Of a stretch of 64,000 nucleotides of DNA, positions 29,486 through 41,400 are shown piece after piece; position 1 is the stretch's first letter; each line of letters starts with the position of its first letter. A model generated the notes under the pieces. It saw nothing but the letters and a program-made list of their open reading frames with translations, was not told the origin of the DNA and made no database searches. Source of the stretch: Carettochelys insculpta (lineage: Eukaryota; Chordata; Testudines; Carettochelyidae); the NCBI RefSeq assembly GCF_033958435.1, contig NC_134138.1:21769098-21833097 (forward strand). The letters run 5' to 3'. The position numbers and the translations under genes were made by a program.

Positions 29486-32400
29486 GTAAGTCTTTCAGCC
29501 CTTCACAGCTGGTGCATTTAAAATGGTAACAGTAGGATTGTGTGTACCCACCACCACAGTGAAGGCAAAGGGGACATCTACGGCAAAAGAACAATCTGAG
29601 AAAGGTTTGCATGTTTTGTTTTGGGGGTTTTGGTAGAGCCAAGCCACCATCGTGCTTCTATTGTAATTCTTGATTTTCATATGCTTAATCATTTTTGGTG
29701 TGTGTGGTCAGTGATGTCCTTTCATCTGCCTGCAAATCAAGTAGCCATACAATGAAAAAATCTGTCTGTCCCCCTTTTTTGAGATGTGCAGCGTGGTTGC
29801 GTAGTACATTAGACTTGTGTGAAGTAGTAATAAAATCCTTGTTTCTTGACCTGTTTGTTCACAGCAGGGCTTGTATTGCTTTATCCAGAATTTAAAGTCA
29901 TGAATGGAAGTGAATTTGAGAGTTGCATCTGCTAATTGTCCAGTGCATTACCTAAAGATCACAGGATTTCTAAGATGAAATATTGTGCTATGTTCTTTGT
30001 ACATATTAAACTGAAATGGAAAAAAAAGTTTCCAGGTGCAGATCTCTGATGTTTCTCCTTTAACAAAATGTTTTAAAAAAAAAAAAAAATCTTAATCCCA
30101 CTACAGTACCATGTCATCAGTCCTAGTCAAAATTCACGTAGTAGCCATGCTGCGTATAGGATACTTATCCTTGAAGGCACAGACACTTGCTCAGGACACT
30201 GGCTCAGTGAGATGGAATCTATTCACTTGCAAGGCCTTCAGTTGGAGCTCCGTCTTTTTCTCAGAGGAGAAACTGTGAAGATGTTGGTGACGTGTGTCTG
30301 TCACTTTTTACAGGAAATTCACATTGCATCCTTGAATGGAGGTGGGGGTCACCCTACCCCAAGCATATACCATAGCTGCTATCTGATGGAACCTTTTTTT
30401 TTTCCCTCTCCCCTTCACGACCACCTTCATTGTAACTATTTGGGCTGTTCCTTCTTATAAAGGGATATTCTCTTTTCTCTCATTCTTGTCTTGACAGGTA
30501 CCTTAACATGGGGAACCTTCTTAAAGTTTTGACATGCACAGACCTTGAACAGGGGCCAAATTTTTTCCTTGATTTTGAAAGTGAGAAGATGATTTTATAT
30601 ATATCTATTTCTCTTTGCCTGCAGTAGACTGCATTTAAGTCTCATACTATACATATGTCTTCACTTTGCTATCCTTTTAGCTACATTGCATGATTGAGTT
30701 ATGAATACTTTTGTGAGCAATTGGAAAGTAAAACAAATGTCTATGGCTCAATACTTTTAAATTAACAATTGAGTATAAGCTTGTCTTTTTCTAAAAAAAA
30801 GCCAAAAGTGAGTTAGTGTCTTAAGTGATGCTTTTGATTTTATACTGTCTATAGGTATCTGATGGTTTTGTGTCTTTTCTAGACATAAATACATTTTAAA
30901 TAAAAATCTGCCTCTTACGTTACTCCTTGTAAATTTGAGACTTAACCAATTATGAAACCGCTGAAGACCCTGCACAGATAATGATCCACTCATCCTTTTA
31001 AAAAGAAATCATTTAAGTCCAGAAATAAATAATCTTCCCAAGACTTTATAACTTAAAAAAGAGTTGTGGAATGTCTTGCCAAAACTTGCTTAAAGATTAC
31101 AGAACTAGAATACTGATGTGAATCCCCTCTTCCAAATTATACCTGTATATATTATTACTCCTGAGGGCATTTTGTGACAAAAATTAAAAATTCTGCACAA
31201 AATATTTTACAATTCTGCAAGTTTTATTTGCTAATAAATAAATACAGAGGTTGCAGCTTGGCCTTGGGGGAAACAGGCCACTGGCTGCATGAAGGTAAGA
31301 GATCATCCTGACATAGCACAAGAGCTGATCCTACCCCAAAAACATGCTGGGACCCAACCCATCTGTGCCAGGTGCACCAGGTATGGGTCAGGTTAGGTCA
31401 ACTAGGCAGGGCCCAAATGTGAAGGGGATCAGTGTGGGGCGATCCATCCAGGTGTGGGATGAAGAGTGTTCAGTGTGGGACAATCTGAATGCAGTTGGCT
31501 CATTGTGCGGGGTGGGGAGGGTCTGCGTGTGGGGTCAGGGATCTAGATGCACAGAGGTCAATTGGGTAAGTTGTTTTGGTGTGGGGGGAGGTTCCAGGTT
31601 CATTGACATTGGGCCTCTCCAGTGGCTTCCAGGTAAAGATGGTTATGGTTCAGTGTAGGATTCTGGGATTGAGGGTCTTGGTGCAGGTCTGGGTTGTGAG
31701 TGGAGGGAGGCTTGGCTGAGTTGGAGTATGGGTGCAGCTAGTTTAGTGGCATGAATGTGCAGGTATGGAGGCTCAAGCAGGTGCAGGAGGTGTTGGCTCA
31801 TCAGGGTGGAGGTGGAGTCCAGGGAGTTCAGTGAAGGGTGGTGTGAGTGCAACATATCTGAGTGCACAGGTTCTCCAGATGCAGGGTTTGAAGGTCGGGG
31901 GGTGGGGTTTGGGTATGGAGGGCTGCGGGGGGAGGGAGTCTGCGTGTACCAGGCTAGGCTTTGCAGGGAGATCTAGACACATGGGTATTGGGTGGATGGA
32001 AGAGCCACTCCCTGTACAGTTACCTCTCCCCACACATCTAAGGAGCAATGAGGTCAGGCAGCACGGGAGGATCCTGAGAGCCATGCAGGTTGGGGAGGTT
32101 GTTTCTCGGGGCGAGTCTGATACAGCCCCAGCTACTGCTTGCTGGGGAAGAAGTCCTGTCCTTTCTTGCCCCCAGTTCAGCTGGGATTAGTGGCTGATCC
32201 CAACTCAGAGTAGGAGCCACTGGATGGGGTGTCCCCAGTCTCATAGTGATTTACCCCTCTGCCAGTTCCTCTGGGTTCCTGAAACTAAGGTCCTGTGCTA
32301 CTAGGGATTGGTGCATGATTCTCTTCCAGTTTCCCCATCAGAAAGGAATTTTTTTCTGCGGGGAAGCAAAGAAATCTGCACAGGACATGAACTCTGCAAA

Positions 32401-35400
32401 TGGATTCCCCCAGGAGTAATACACTGGAAAATAAAATCATAGGGTGTGATAACCGTCTTAATCAGTTCACAAAAGTCATTCAAAACTCTCTAAAAATGAT
32501 ATGTTAAAAGTACGTGTGAACCTTACTTGACTAGGCACAGAAGTGCTTCTTGCGATTTACGCAAAAAAAAAAAAACACCCTCACATGCAAACCTTGAATA
32601 ATTTTTAGTGAAGGGGAAAAAATTCTCCTTTCCTGATTAGTGCCAGATGTCCTGAAAGGTTCACATATCTTTTGATTATTTCTGCTTTTTTGTTTGCTTC
32701 ACGTTGCATGATATAATATGGGCTAAGAATGGCAGGTAAGTGGTGTTGGCTGCTGCTTTGCTTATTTAATGGCTTTGCTTTGGGCTATATTTAACTGTAC
32801 ACCAAAACACAAACTAATGCTGTTCTTCAGGGGAAGAGTTGTGCCCTTTTAGTGAAATATTCAGAGATCAATCATCGGCATAGAGCAAATACGATGTGCA
32901 CTCTACCTCATTTTAAAAAAAAAAACTCCCTTTTCTTAGCAAAGCAATGCCATCTTGTCTGTATAAGTGTTGACTTTTCTGAATATATTTAGATTCCTTT
33001 CAATATATTGGCATAGCTTCCTTTTATGCATAATTTTTAGTTTTGCTGTTTTTTAAATTAATATTATTAAAATACCTTATGAATTCTCATGTAGTCTCAG
33101 GACAGTTACATTATAACCAAGGGAGCATTTGAGTTGTGTATCAGAATGTTGGAATAGAGATGCACTTCACATGCGCTAGAATATTTTAGTATTCCTTCAT
33201 CAAATGACTTTTATGGGAAGAATCATAAATCCAGCAAACTTAAAATGTGACAAAAATCTGTCCTCAGTTTAAAAAAAGTTGTATCTTTTAAAATGATCAG
33301 TTCCACTACAAAATGCATGTTTTCAGCATGAAAAAAGGGGTCTTTGGCATGGGGATAAATAGGTTGCTGACACAAAGCATTTACGTATTCAGTCAAATGA
33401 AGCAGCTTATATTATGGCTGAGTTTTAGATCATGTTTTGTTCATTTCGAACTTGCATTTGGTTCTGCTTCTGTACTCTGTGTCCATGCCTCTCTCTATTC
33501 TCTGTTCTGTTTCAGATGGCTTGCATTTACAGAATCTTGGCTTTGATACAGTCAAGATCTTATTCTTCAAGACTTGGCACTTGATCTTTTGATAAACTTA
33601 ATGTCGTGTTTTATGTGGGCAAGTGAGGAAGCTTTACATTTAAAAACAAATTTGCTAAATGCTATGTTATGTTTGGCCAAACAATGTAACAAAACAAGCT
33701 ACTTTGGGGCCATCGTTCCATATAATCCAAGCCTATAAACACACTTCACAATGACCTCTTGAAAAGGTTAGTTGTTAAGCACCTGTGTATCAGAGAATGC
33801 AGTACACAACACATTAATCTCCATAAGGTTTTCTAAAGATACATTCTGAACCTGAAGGACAGTGTGGATTTTTACACCAGTCTCTGTGACTTCTGGACTT
33901 AATTTTGTTTGGGTCTAGATTTCACTGGTTGCAATCTCACAGACTTTTTCAAATAATGTAGAGAGAATATTAAGGAAGTTGATAAGGTGGGGTGGTTATT
34001 GGCTTTCCCTTTAGATGTTGTCAGTGTGTTGCAACATCAGTGGATTTAAACCCATCATTGTTGTAATGCTCCTTAAATATCGAAAAACCAGTAGTGGCCT
34101 TTTGTTTTTGACTCATGTCTGTGTGCTCAACGGACCAGATGTCAGATTTTAAAGGGGCAGTCCCAATATTTGGGGGTTTGTCTTATATAGGTAACTGTTA
34201 CCCCCATTTCCATCCCAGTTTTCCACACTTGCTGTCTGGTCACCTTTACCATGCACCAATATTGCAAGGCCACCAGTATAAGGGGGACAGGCACAATGGA
34301 GACAATATGGTGGTGGTGTTTGTGAAAACACACAGGGGCTGATACATGGCAATAGAGGATGACCTTGTAGGTTGGTATAATTGCTCCAAAAGTAGTACTC
34401 GACAATTCAAGATGAAAAACAAATAGAATCCAGAGTACTGCTGCTTCATATCCATAAATCATTATTGCTGAATAAGATATTTAGCGTCATCAATTGTGAG
34501 AACATAAACGGACTTCAGATGAGACAGCAAGGTGGGCTGTGTGTGGTAATAAGGATCATAAGATATATTGGGTAGTTTATTGCATCCTAGCAATTCAAAA
34601 TTGTTTCTGCACTCTACTTTAAAGTGTTTTTTGTTCAGGCCAGTTTTAGAGGACATAAATTTATGGCTGCTGCTTCTGATTTTAAGGACAGAAGAAACCA
34701 TCAAGATAATCTACTCCAACCTCTTGCACGTCTCAGGCCACAGAATCTCACCCACCTGTATTAAGGTTGGGATGAGTTACTGAGGTCATCAGATCTTGAA
34801 GTAAAGACTTCACATTACAGGATATCCACCATTTACTCTGATTAAAGCCAGCGAGTGACCTATTGTCTCTGCTGCAACTCCTGTCCACCAGGTTCTCTGC
34901 CAATATGACCTGCAAAAAAATTCCTTTTTAACACTCATACAGTGATAAGTTAGACTCTGAGAACATGGGGAAGACCCATGAACCAGACCCTTGGAAAAAG
35001 GTTTCATATGGAGATTCAGATCCCTTTCCCATTTCCTGTCCCATTTGCAACTATTAGAGGTATTTGCTAGTAGCAGTTGTTTATGGGCCATATGCAATGA
35101 GCAATCTCATCATGCCATTCCTTCCATAAACTGGTCAAGTTAAGTCTTCAAACCAGTTAGATTTTTTTGCCCCTGCTGTTCCATAACTTCATTTGTCTGA
35201 TGGTTACAAACCTGCATCAAATTTCAAGGTTAAATTCATATCTGTTTATTCTTGTGCTACTGTTTGACCCTTAATTTAAATAACTTCCGTATCTCCCTTT
35301 AGCCTTCCTTTTGTTAGGCTAAACAAACCAAGTTCTTTGTTTCCTGTGGTAAAATAAATTTTCCATACCTCTGCTCATCTTAGTAGCCCCATCTCTGAGA

Positions 35401-38400
35401 CTGTTCTGTTTTGAATTCATCTTTCTTAAAAATGAGACCAGAATTGCACCTGCTGTTTCAGAAGAGGTCTCACCTGTTCCTTGTATAATGGTAGTAACAC
35501 TTTCTTATGTCAACCAAAAATACTACTGCATCCTGTGATTTTTTTCTATGTCAGCATCAAATTAGCAGCTCATAGTTCTTTTGTTTATAGACCAATAAAG
35601 CATGTCTTTGCGCTTCTCCTTTTTCACTTTCAAAGGACACATCCCTAACTTATAGCAAAAACTCCTGTTAAGCCCTACATGCACGACCTTGCATTTTGCA
35701 CTACTAAATTTCATTCCTAGAATAAGGTTCCAATGAAACCATGTTAGCACGTGACCAGTTTCGTTCTTATTGCAACTCCTCAGATGTGCGTAAACTACTC
35801 TGTCTAGCATGATTCGAACCCGGGACTCCTTCATTATGGTCAAGGACAATACCAAATCTCCACAGGTTCACAGCATTGGCTGTGGGAAAGAAGTATATGC
35901 AGTATGGAGTCAGCAGTTTACGCACGCCTGACGAGTTCCAATAAGAACAAAACCAGTTATGTGATGATGTGGTTTCATCGGAACCTTATTCTAATACATA
36001 TAGTCAACCCCGATTGGGGCATGCTTACAGTTCACTCGCTTGTGAATGTAGCACACATGGCCAAGAGTTGTTGGTCCAATTATCTGGGAAAGCAGTCATT
36101 CCATTTCAATTACTCCAGTTTTCCAGGTCATCCAGATCTTCTTGCATGATATTTCATCTTCTATTGGTGGAACCTCTCCCTACTGTGTATCATCTGCAGA
36201 TTTCATTAGCTCACTTCCACTTTTTGTGCCAAAATCATTAATGAACAAGATTTGATTCTGGAATGGATCCCTTAGAGCATTCCACTAGCTTTAGCCTGAC
36301 AGTTCTCCTTTCTGTGTGCCTTCTTGTAGGCTTCCATTTATCCAGTTCTTTACCAGCCTTCCAGTTCTCACGTTAATTCCCATCTCCAAATCAGCTGATT
36401 TCCACGTGGAACTGTTTCAGATGATTTACTGAAAACCAGAAGAATTAGATCTACTGCATTTCCTTCATCTAGAAAAGAATCTAGTGAGGTTGGTTTGGCA
36501 TGATCTACCTTTTGTAAAACCATGTTCTTTTTATCCACTTACTGTTGAGCTCTAGCTTTAACTACTGGCTCTTTCAGAAGTTGTTCTACAACCTTGTATA
36601 CAGTCAAGGTCTAATTAAGAGGCCTATAGTTTCATGGATCATTGTTCTTTTCTTTTTTAAAATATAGGTACTACATTTCTAATTCTCCAGTCGGAAGGTG
36701 TGACTGTTGGTCTTGAAGTCATTGAAAATTGGTCTTGTTGGATTTGCAAATTTCATATGCCTGTTCCTTTAATATTTTTGGATTAACATTATCCAAACCC
36801 TCCAATGTGGTCCGATTAAGCTGTTGGATTTTGGCTTCCACAATGGATGTGGTAACTTCTACTTCAGTATCATCATAACCATTAGTCACCCTACCACTGT
36901 ACTCAAGCACCTTATTTTTAATGAAAACTTAGGCAAAATATTAAGCTGTTGGGCTTTTCTATATTTAAAAAAAAAACAAAAAAAACCCTGCACTTCACTC
37001 TGTGCCTTAGTGTTCCCTCTTCTTCTTTCCTTTGTATGTTTTTATTTTTAAAGAATCTTTTACTGTTGGTTTTAATTTCCAACAGAAGGTCCAGCTCTAT
37101 TAGGCTTTTGGCAGTTCTCACTTTTTGACCTCCATAAGGTCCTTGCTAATCCATTGCTTCTTCCATCCCTTGTAGACTTGCTTTCTCTTAATAAGCTGTT
37201 TGTTTATCCAGCTAGGTCTTCAGACTTTCCCTGCAAATATATAGGTATAGCTCACAGAGCTGGAAGGGACCTTCAGAGGTCATTGACTTCAGTCCTCTGC
37301 CCTTTCAGCAGGACCTATCACCATCCCTGACAGATTTGTTTTTTAATCTGTTTGCTGCAGACCCCTAAATGGCCTCCCCAAGGATTGACTCGCAACCATG
37401 TGTTTAGCAGGCCAGTGCTCAAACCTCTAAGCTATTTTCCCCCCTTGCCCCAAAATTGATAAATAAATAAATGGACAAATAGCTATCTCATAGAACTGGA
37501 AGGGACCTTCAGAGGTCATCAAGTCCATTCCCCTGTCCTCACAGCAGGGCCTATTGCCATTCCTGATAGATTTTAAAAGAAAGAGAGAAAAATCTATTGC
37601 CCTGGATCCCTAAATGGCCCCCCTCAAGGACCGAGTTCACAACCCTGGGTTTAGCAGGCCAGTGCTCAAACCACTGAGCTATTTTCTTTCTTTTTTGCCC
37701 CCCCCTCCCCCGCCCCCCCGCAAAAAAAAATTTGAGATATACCTCTCTTGTAGAACTGGGAGGGGCCTTCAGAGGTCATCAAGTCCAGTCCCCTGCCCTC
37801 TTGCCAGGACCAAGCACCAGCCATGATAGGTGTTTTTGATCTATTTGCCCTAGACCCCTAAATTGCCTCCTCGAGGATTGAAGTCACAACTCTGGGTTTA
37901 GCAGGCTAATTCTTAAATCACTGAACTATCCCTGCCCCTGCCTTTGATTTAAAATAATTCCCAGGCACCTCTACAGTGAGATCCTTGAGGTCTTCAGTCC
38001 AGTCCCTTTCCCTAATTGTATTAATTAATTTTTTTAAAGTTTGCCCTTTTGCAGTCGGAGATGCTATTTGGAGACCTAACCTGAGATAACTCCATCACTT
38101 GAACTCTCTATGATAAAATTACAGAGTTTACAGTGGTTCAGTTGCATCTGTTCAACTGCACCACTGTAGTGTTGCTAATACAGATGCTCTTAACAAATGA
38201 GAGAGTGCTCTCTTGTCAACTTAATTAGTCCAGCCCCCACAAGTAAAAGTAGCTATGGGCAGGTCTACACTCAAGGGGAAGGCCAAATTAAGGTACACAA
38301 CTCCAGTTATGTTAATTACATGGCTGGAGTCAATGTAACTTAATTTGGACTCCCACGCCATCTCCATTGCAGGAGGTTGGTGGGAGTGAAAGATCTCGTT

Positions 38401-41400
38401 GACTTCCCTTACTCCTAATGAGGTGTGGAGTACTGGCACCAATGCGGTTGCCCTGTGAGTTTGCTATAGTGCCTCCCTACCAGGCATGTACGGAGATCTG
38501 GAAGACCCACATCAGCTTTGATTTTCCCAGAAGTGTAGGTGTAGCCTTAGTTAATAGAAAAAGCTCTTCAACCAGCATAGTGCTGTCCGGTCCAGCACTT
38601 AGGTTAGTGTAACTTTTGCCCCAGGGAGGTGGCTTATTTACACCCCCTGAGTGGTGTAAGTTATATCACAGTAAGAGGTAGTGTGCAAATAGCTTTTGAT
38701 TGTTACTCAAGTTTCTCTGTTTATGCATCGCAGGACTGCACTGGTGGTAACAAATACAAGGTGAAGTCATCCTGTTCAGCTAGACGATCTAAGGTTGTAA
38801 TTTTCCACAGCAATAAATGATAAACTCAGGCATTTAAACATAACGGAAAGCTTTTGGTGTTTTTGCTGCCATCAGGTGTAACAGGAGAAACCTAGAATCC
38901 AGGTCTTGTCATATGAGTAAGAATGGGAACTCTCTCTCACCTTTGCTTTAGAATGTATATTTGTATTGACCCAACATCCTGTTCTAGGTGTACGACCTAG
39001 TTAAATGCAACCAGTCATTGAATGTGTGTAAAATGCGTTGCAGCAAAATACCTTTCCCTCCTCCTTGTACACCTCTCTAACCATAGGGAACTAGCTCCAT
39101 AGTCAGACCCTTAACTGAAACAGCCTCAGAGATGACTGACTAGGCAGCATCACTTCAGATGAATTCAGAAATGAAGAGCACAATGTACTCTAATGCATCG
39201 ACTCAACTTATCAGTTCAGTGTAGAATTTCTGACATGGGTTAGGATCTTCAAAAATCCTTCTACTACTCTGTCAGTATCTAAAAGGAGTATTCCTTCATA
39301 AGGAGGGTAAAACAAGAAAGGGTAACTGAAAAGTTTGAAGGTGACAGAGTATGTATTCAATATAAGAGAACCAAAGTGGCAAGTCTTGATTGCATTGTTT
39401 AACCATGCAAATACTTCAGAACATTACAGAGCTTTGTGTACTGTACTGTCCTATAGTATTTCATGTTTGTATATGAACTGCTATTAGTAAACTGCTGCTT
39501 ATTTGTCTATTTTCCCCCCATTTTTTGTCTTCATTTCTTACAGCAGTCTTCAGCAGCTTTCAAAATTATAAATGTGACTTTTCTGTGACAATCTCAAAAA
39601 TGTTGGCCATTTATTTCTGTAGTCGTTACCTTATCAGTGTGGTGCTGTTTTTCCTCTTAAAAAGAGAGCAGCAAGCTTCCTTGTTCAGACACTTCTTAAT
39701 ACTGAAACATTAAGTATTAACAGACTGTTGAAAGGCCAGCTTGCTAACGATACCCCATCTTTATGCAATTAACACAGATGCCCTCTTTTTGTGGTTGAGC
39801 AGACATGAATATACTAAAGCCAAATAGACAATATATTTATAACCTTCTTGTTTCATCATGATCCATGTATTAATTTTTTTCCACAACGTGTAAAATTAAG
39901 ATGGTGTGATCCAGTTGATGAGTGTGCATTCATATCCTGGAGAGAAGACCTTTTACCCTAATTCATCTTTAATTTAGTGTCTGTTAATTACATTAAACAT
40001 TTACTTCACCTAACTCATAAGATAGAAACATTAGCAGTGAATTGTTTACAGATAATCTTAATTAAAATTAATTTTTATTTGGTCAGTCATACCCTGAATT
40101 TTGTACTTTGAAAATCTTAATTTACTTTTGAAAGTTTATTTCCTAGTTTACTTTGCCACTTGAGATAACCAAGAAATAATATCAGTGCAAATGCCACAAA
40201 GTTCAATAATATCCAGTTTTATTGGTCAGAATAGCTTCTCTTTCTAACATCATAATTATCAATTAAGGATATGAAAGGAGCCAAAATTTTTTTTATAACT
40301 TTTTGTCTCGCAATCTGTTTTCACCTTAGGTAAATAATTTATAAAATAAAATGTTTGGATTAGGAATGATATGCCTAAATGTTAAAAAAACAATGTTATA
40401 CCACAAAAGCGTTGTGAGATTTCTTAAAACAGGCACATCCTTTTTATTAGTTAGTTTTGTTTACTGGGAAAATCTAGCATTTCTTAAATGATGCCTAGAG
40501 ATGGAGAATGTCTTGTAGCCGGAGGGAGGGAGAGTCAATTCTCCTGTTCTGTGGGATGATGATGATATATCCCAAATATAGGCAAAATACAGGATAGACT
40601 GCGTGCATGGTTTTAACAACTTGTTGCATCTGTATTTGAGCCAGTTAAATGGATCTTCTCATCACCAATTAGATTACTGGCCCTTAATCAACATATTTAA
40701 AAATGTATTCAAGTACCGAGACTTTTCCTAGGACTATGCAGATTATACAAAATACAGTTCCTGCTCCTGAAAACTTAAAATATATAAAACATGCAATTTT
40801 TGAAAAATGAAAGTAGGTAAGACTACTTTGTTTTGTAACACTTTTAGTGTATCCTTAATCAGCGTGTCTTTCCATAACTCACCTATGGCTCTTCCACTGA
40901 GTTTCTACTGCACCCTAAAGGTGAGAATATGTCACAGTACAGTGTGATAAATAAACATATTAAAACTTAAAATAGTAACAAATTTAGTTAATAGTATGTG
41001 ATAACCTGCAAGGTAAAATTAACATTTTAACATCCCTACTGCCTATAGACCTCATATGCCAAAAGTTTCAAATGCAAACAATAATGGAGAAAATGCACAA
41101 CTGTAGTTATTTTTTGTGAAGTTTCTCAGCGATACAGTGGTGGCTTTGTGCAGTAAATGGAATAATAGTTATGCAGGAGTTCATTAGGAACTTTGTCTCA
41201 TAGATCATGGGCTTAACTCATTCAGTTAGAAAGTTATTTACTATGCTTTTCTACTGTTTAGATGCCCAGCCCACAGAGTCTGAAAAGGAAATTTATAATC
41301 AGGTGAATGTAGTGCTAAAGGATGCTGAAGGAATCCTGGAAGACTTACAGTCATACAGAGGAGCTGGCCATGAAATACGAGAGGTAAAGCATCACTAGCT

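Noticed and set aside
35812..35830. Possible tRNA gene
   Set aside because: Only a B-box-like stretch is present. No acceptor stem, A box or anticodon arm can be folded around it.
37241..37945. Possible CRISPR-like or satellite array
   Set aside because: The units are about 215 bases with tRNA-like heads and unequal divergence, which fits SINEs. The genome is vertebrate.
41207..41261. Upstream extension of CYRIB coding exon 2 in an open frame
   Set aside because: A good acceptor at 41260-41261 and the known protein sequence start the exon at 41262. The extension is intron.
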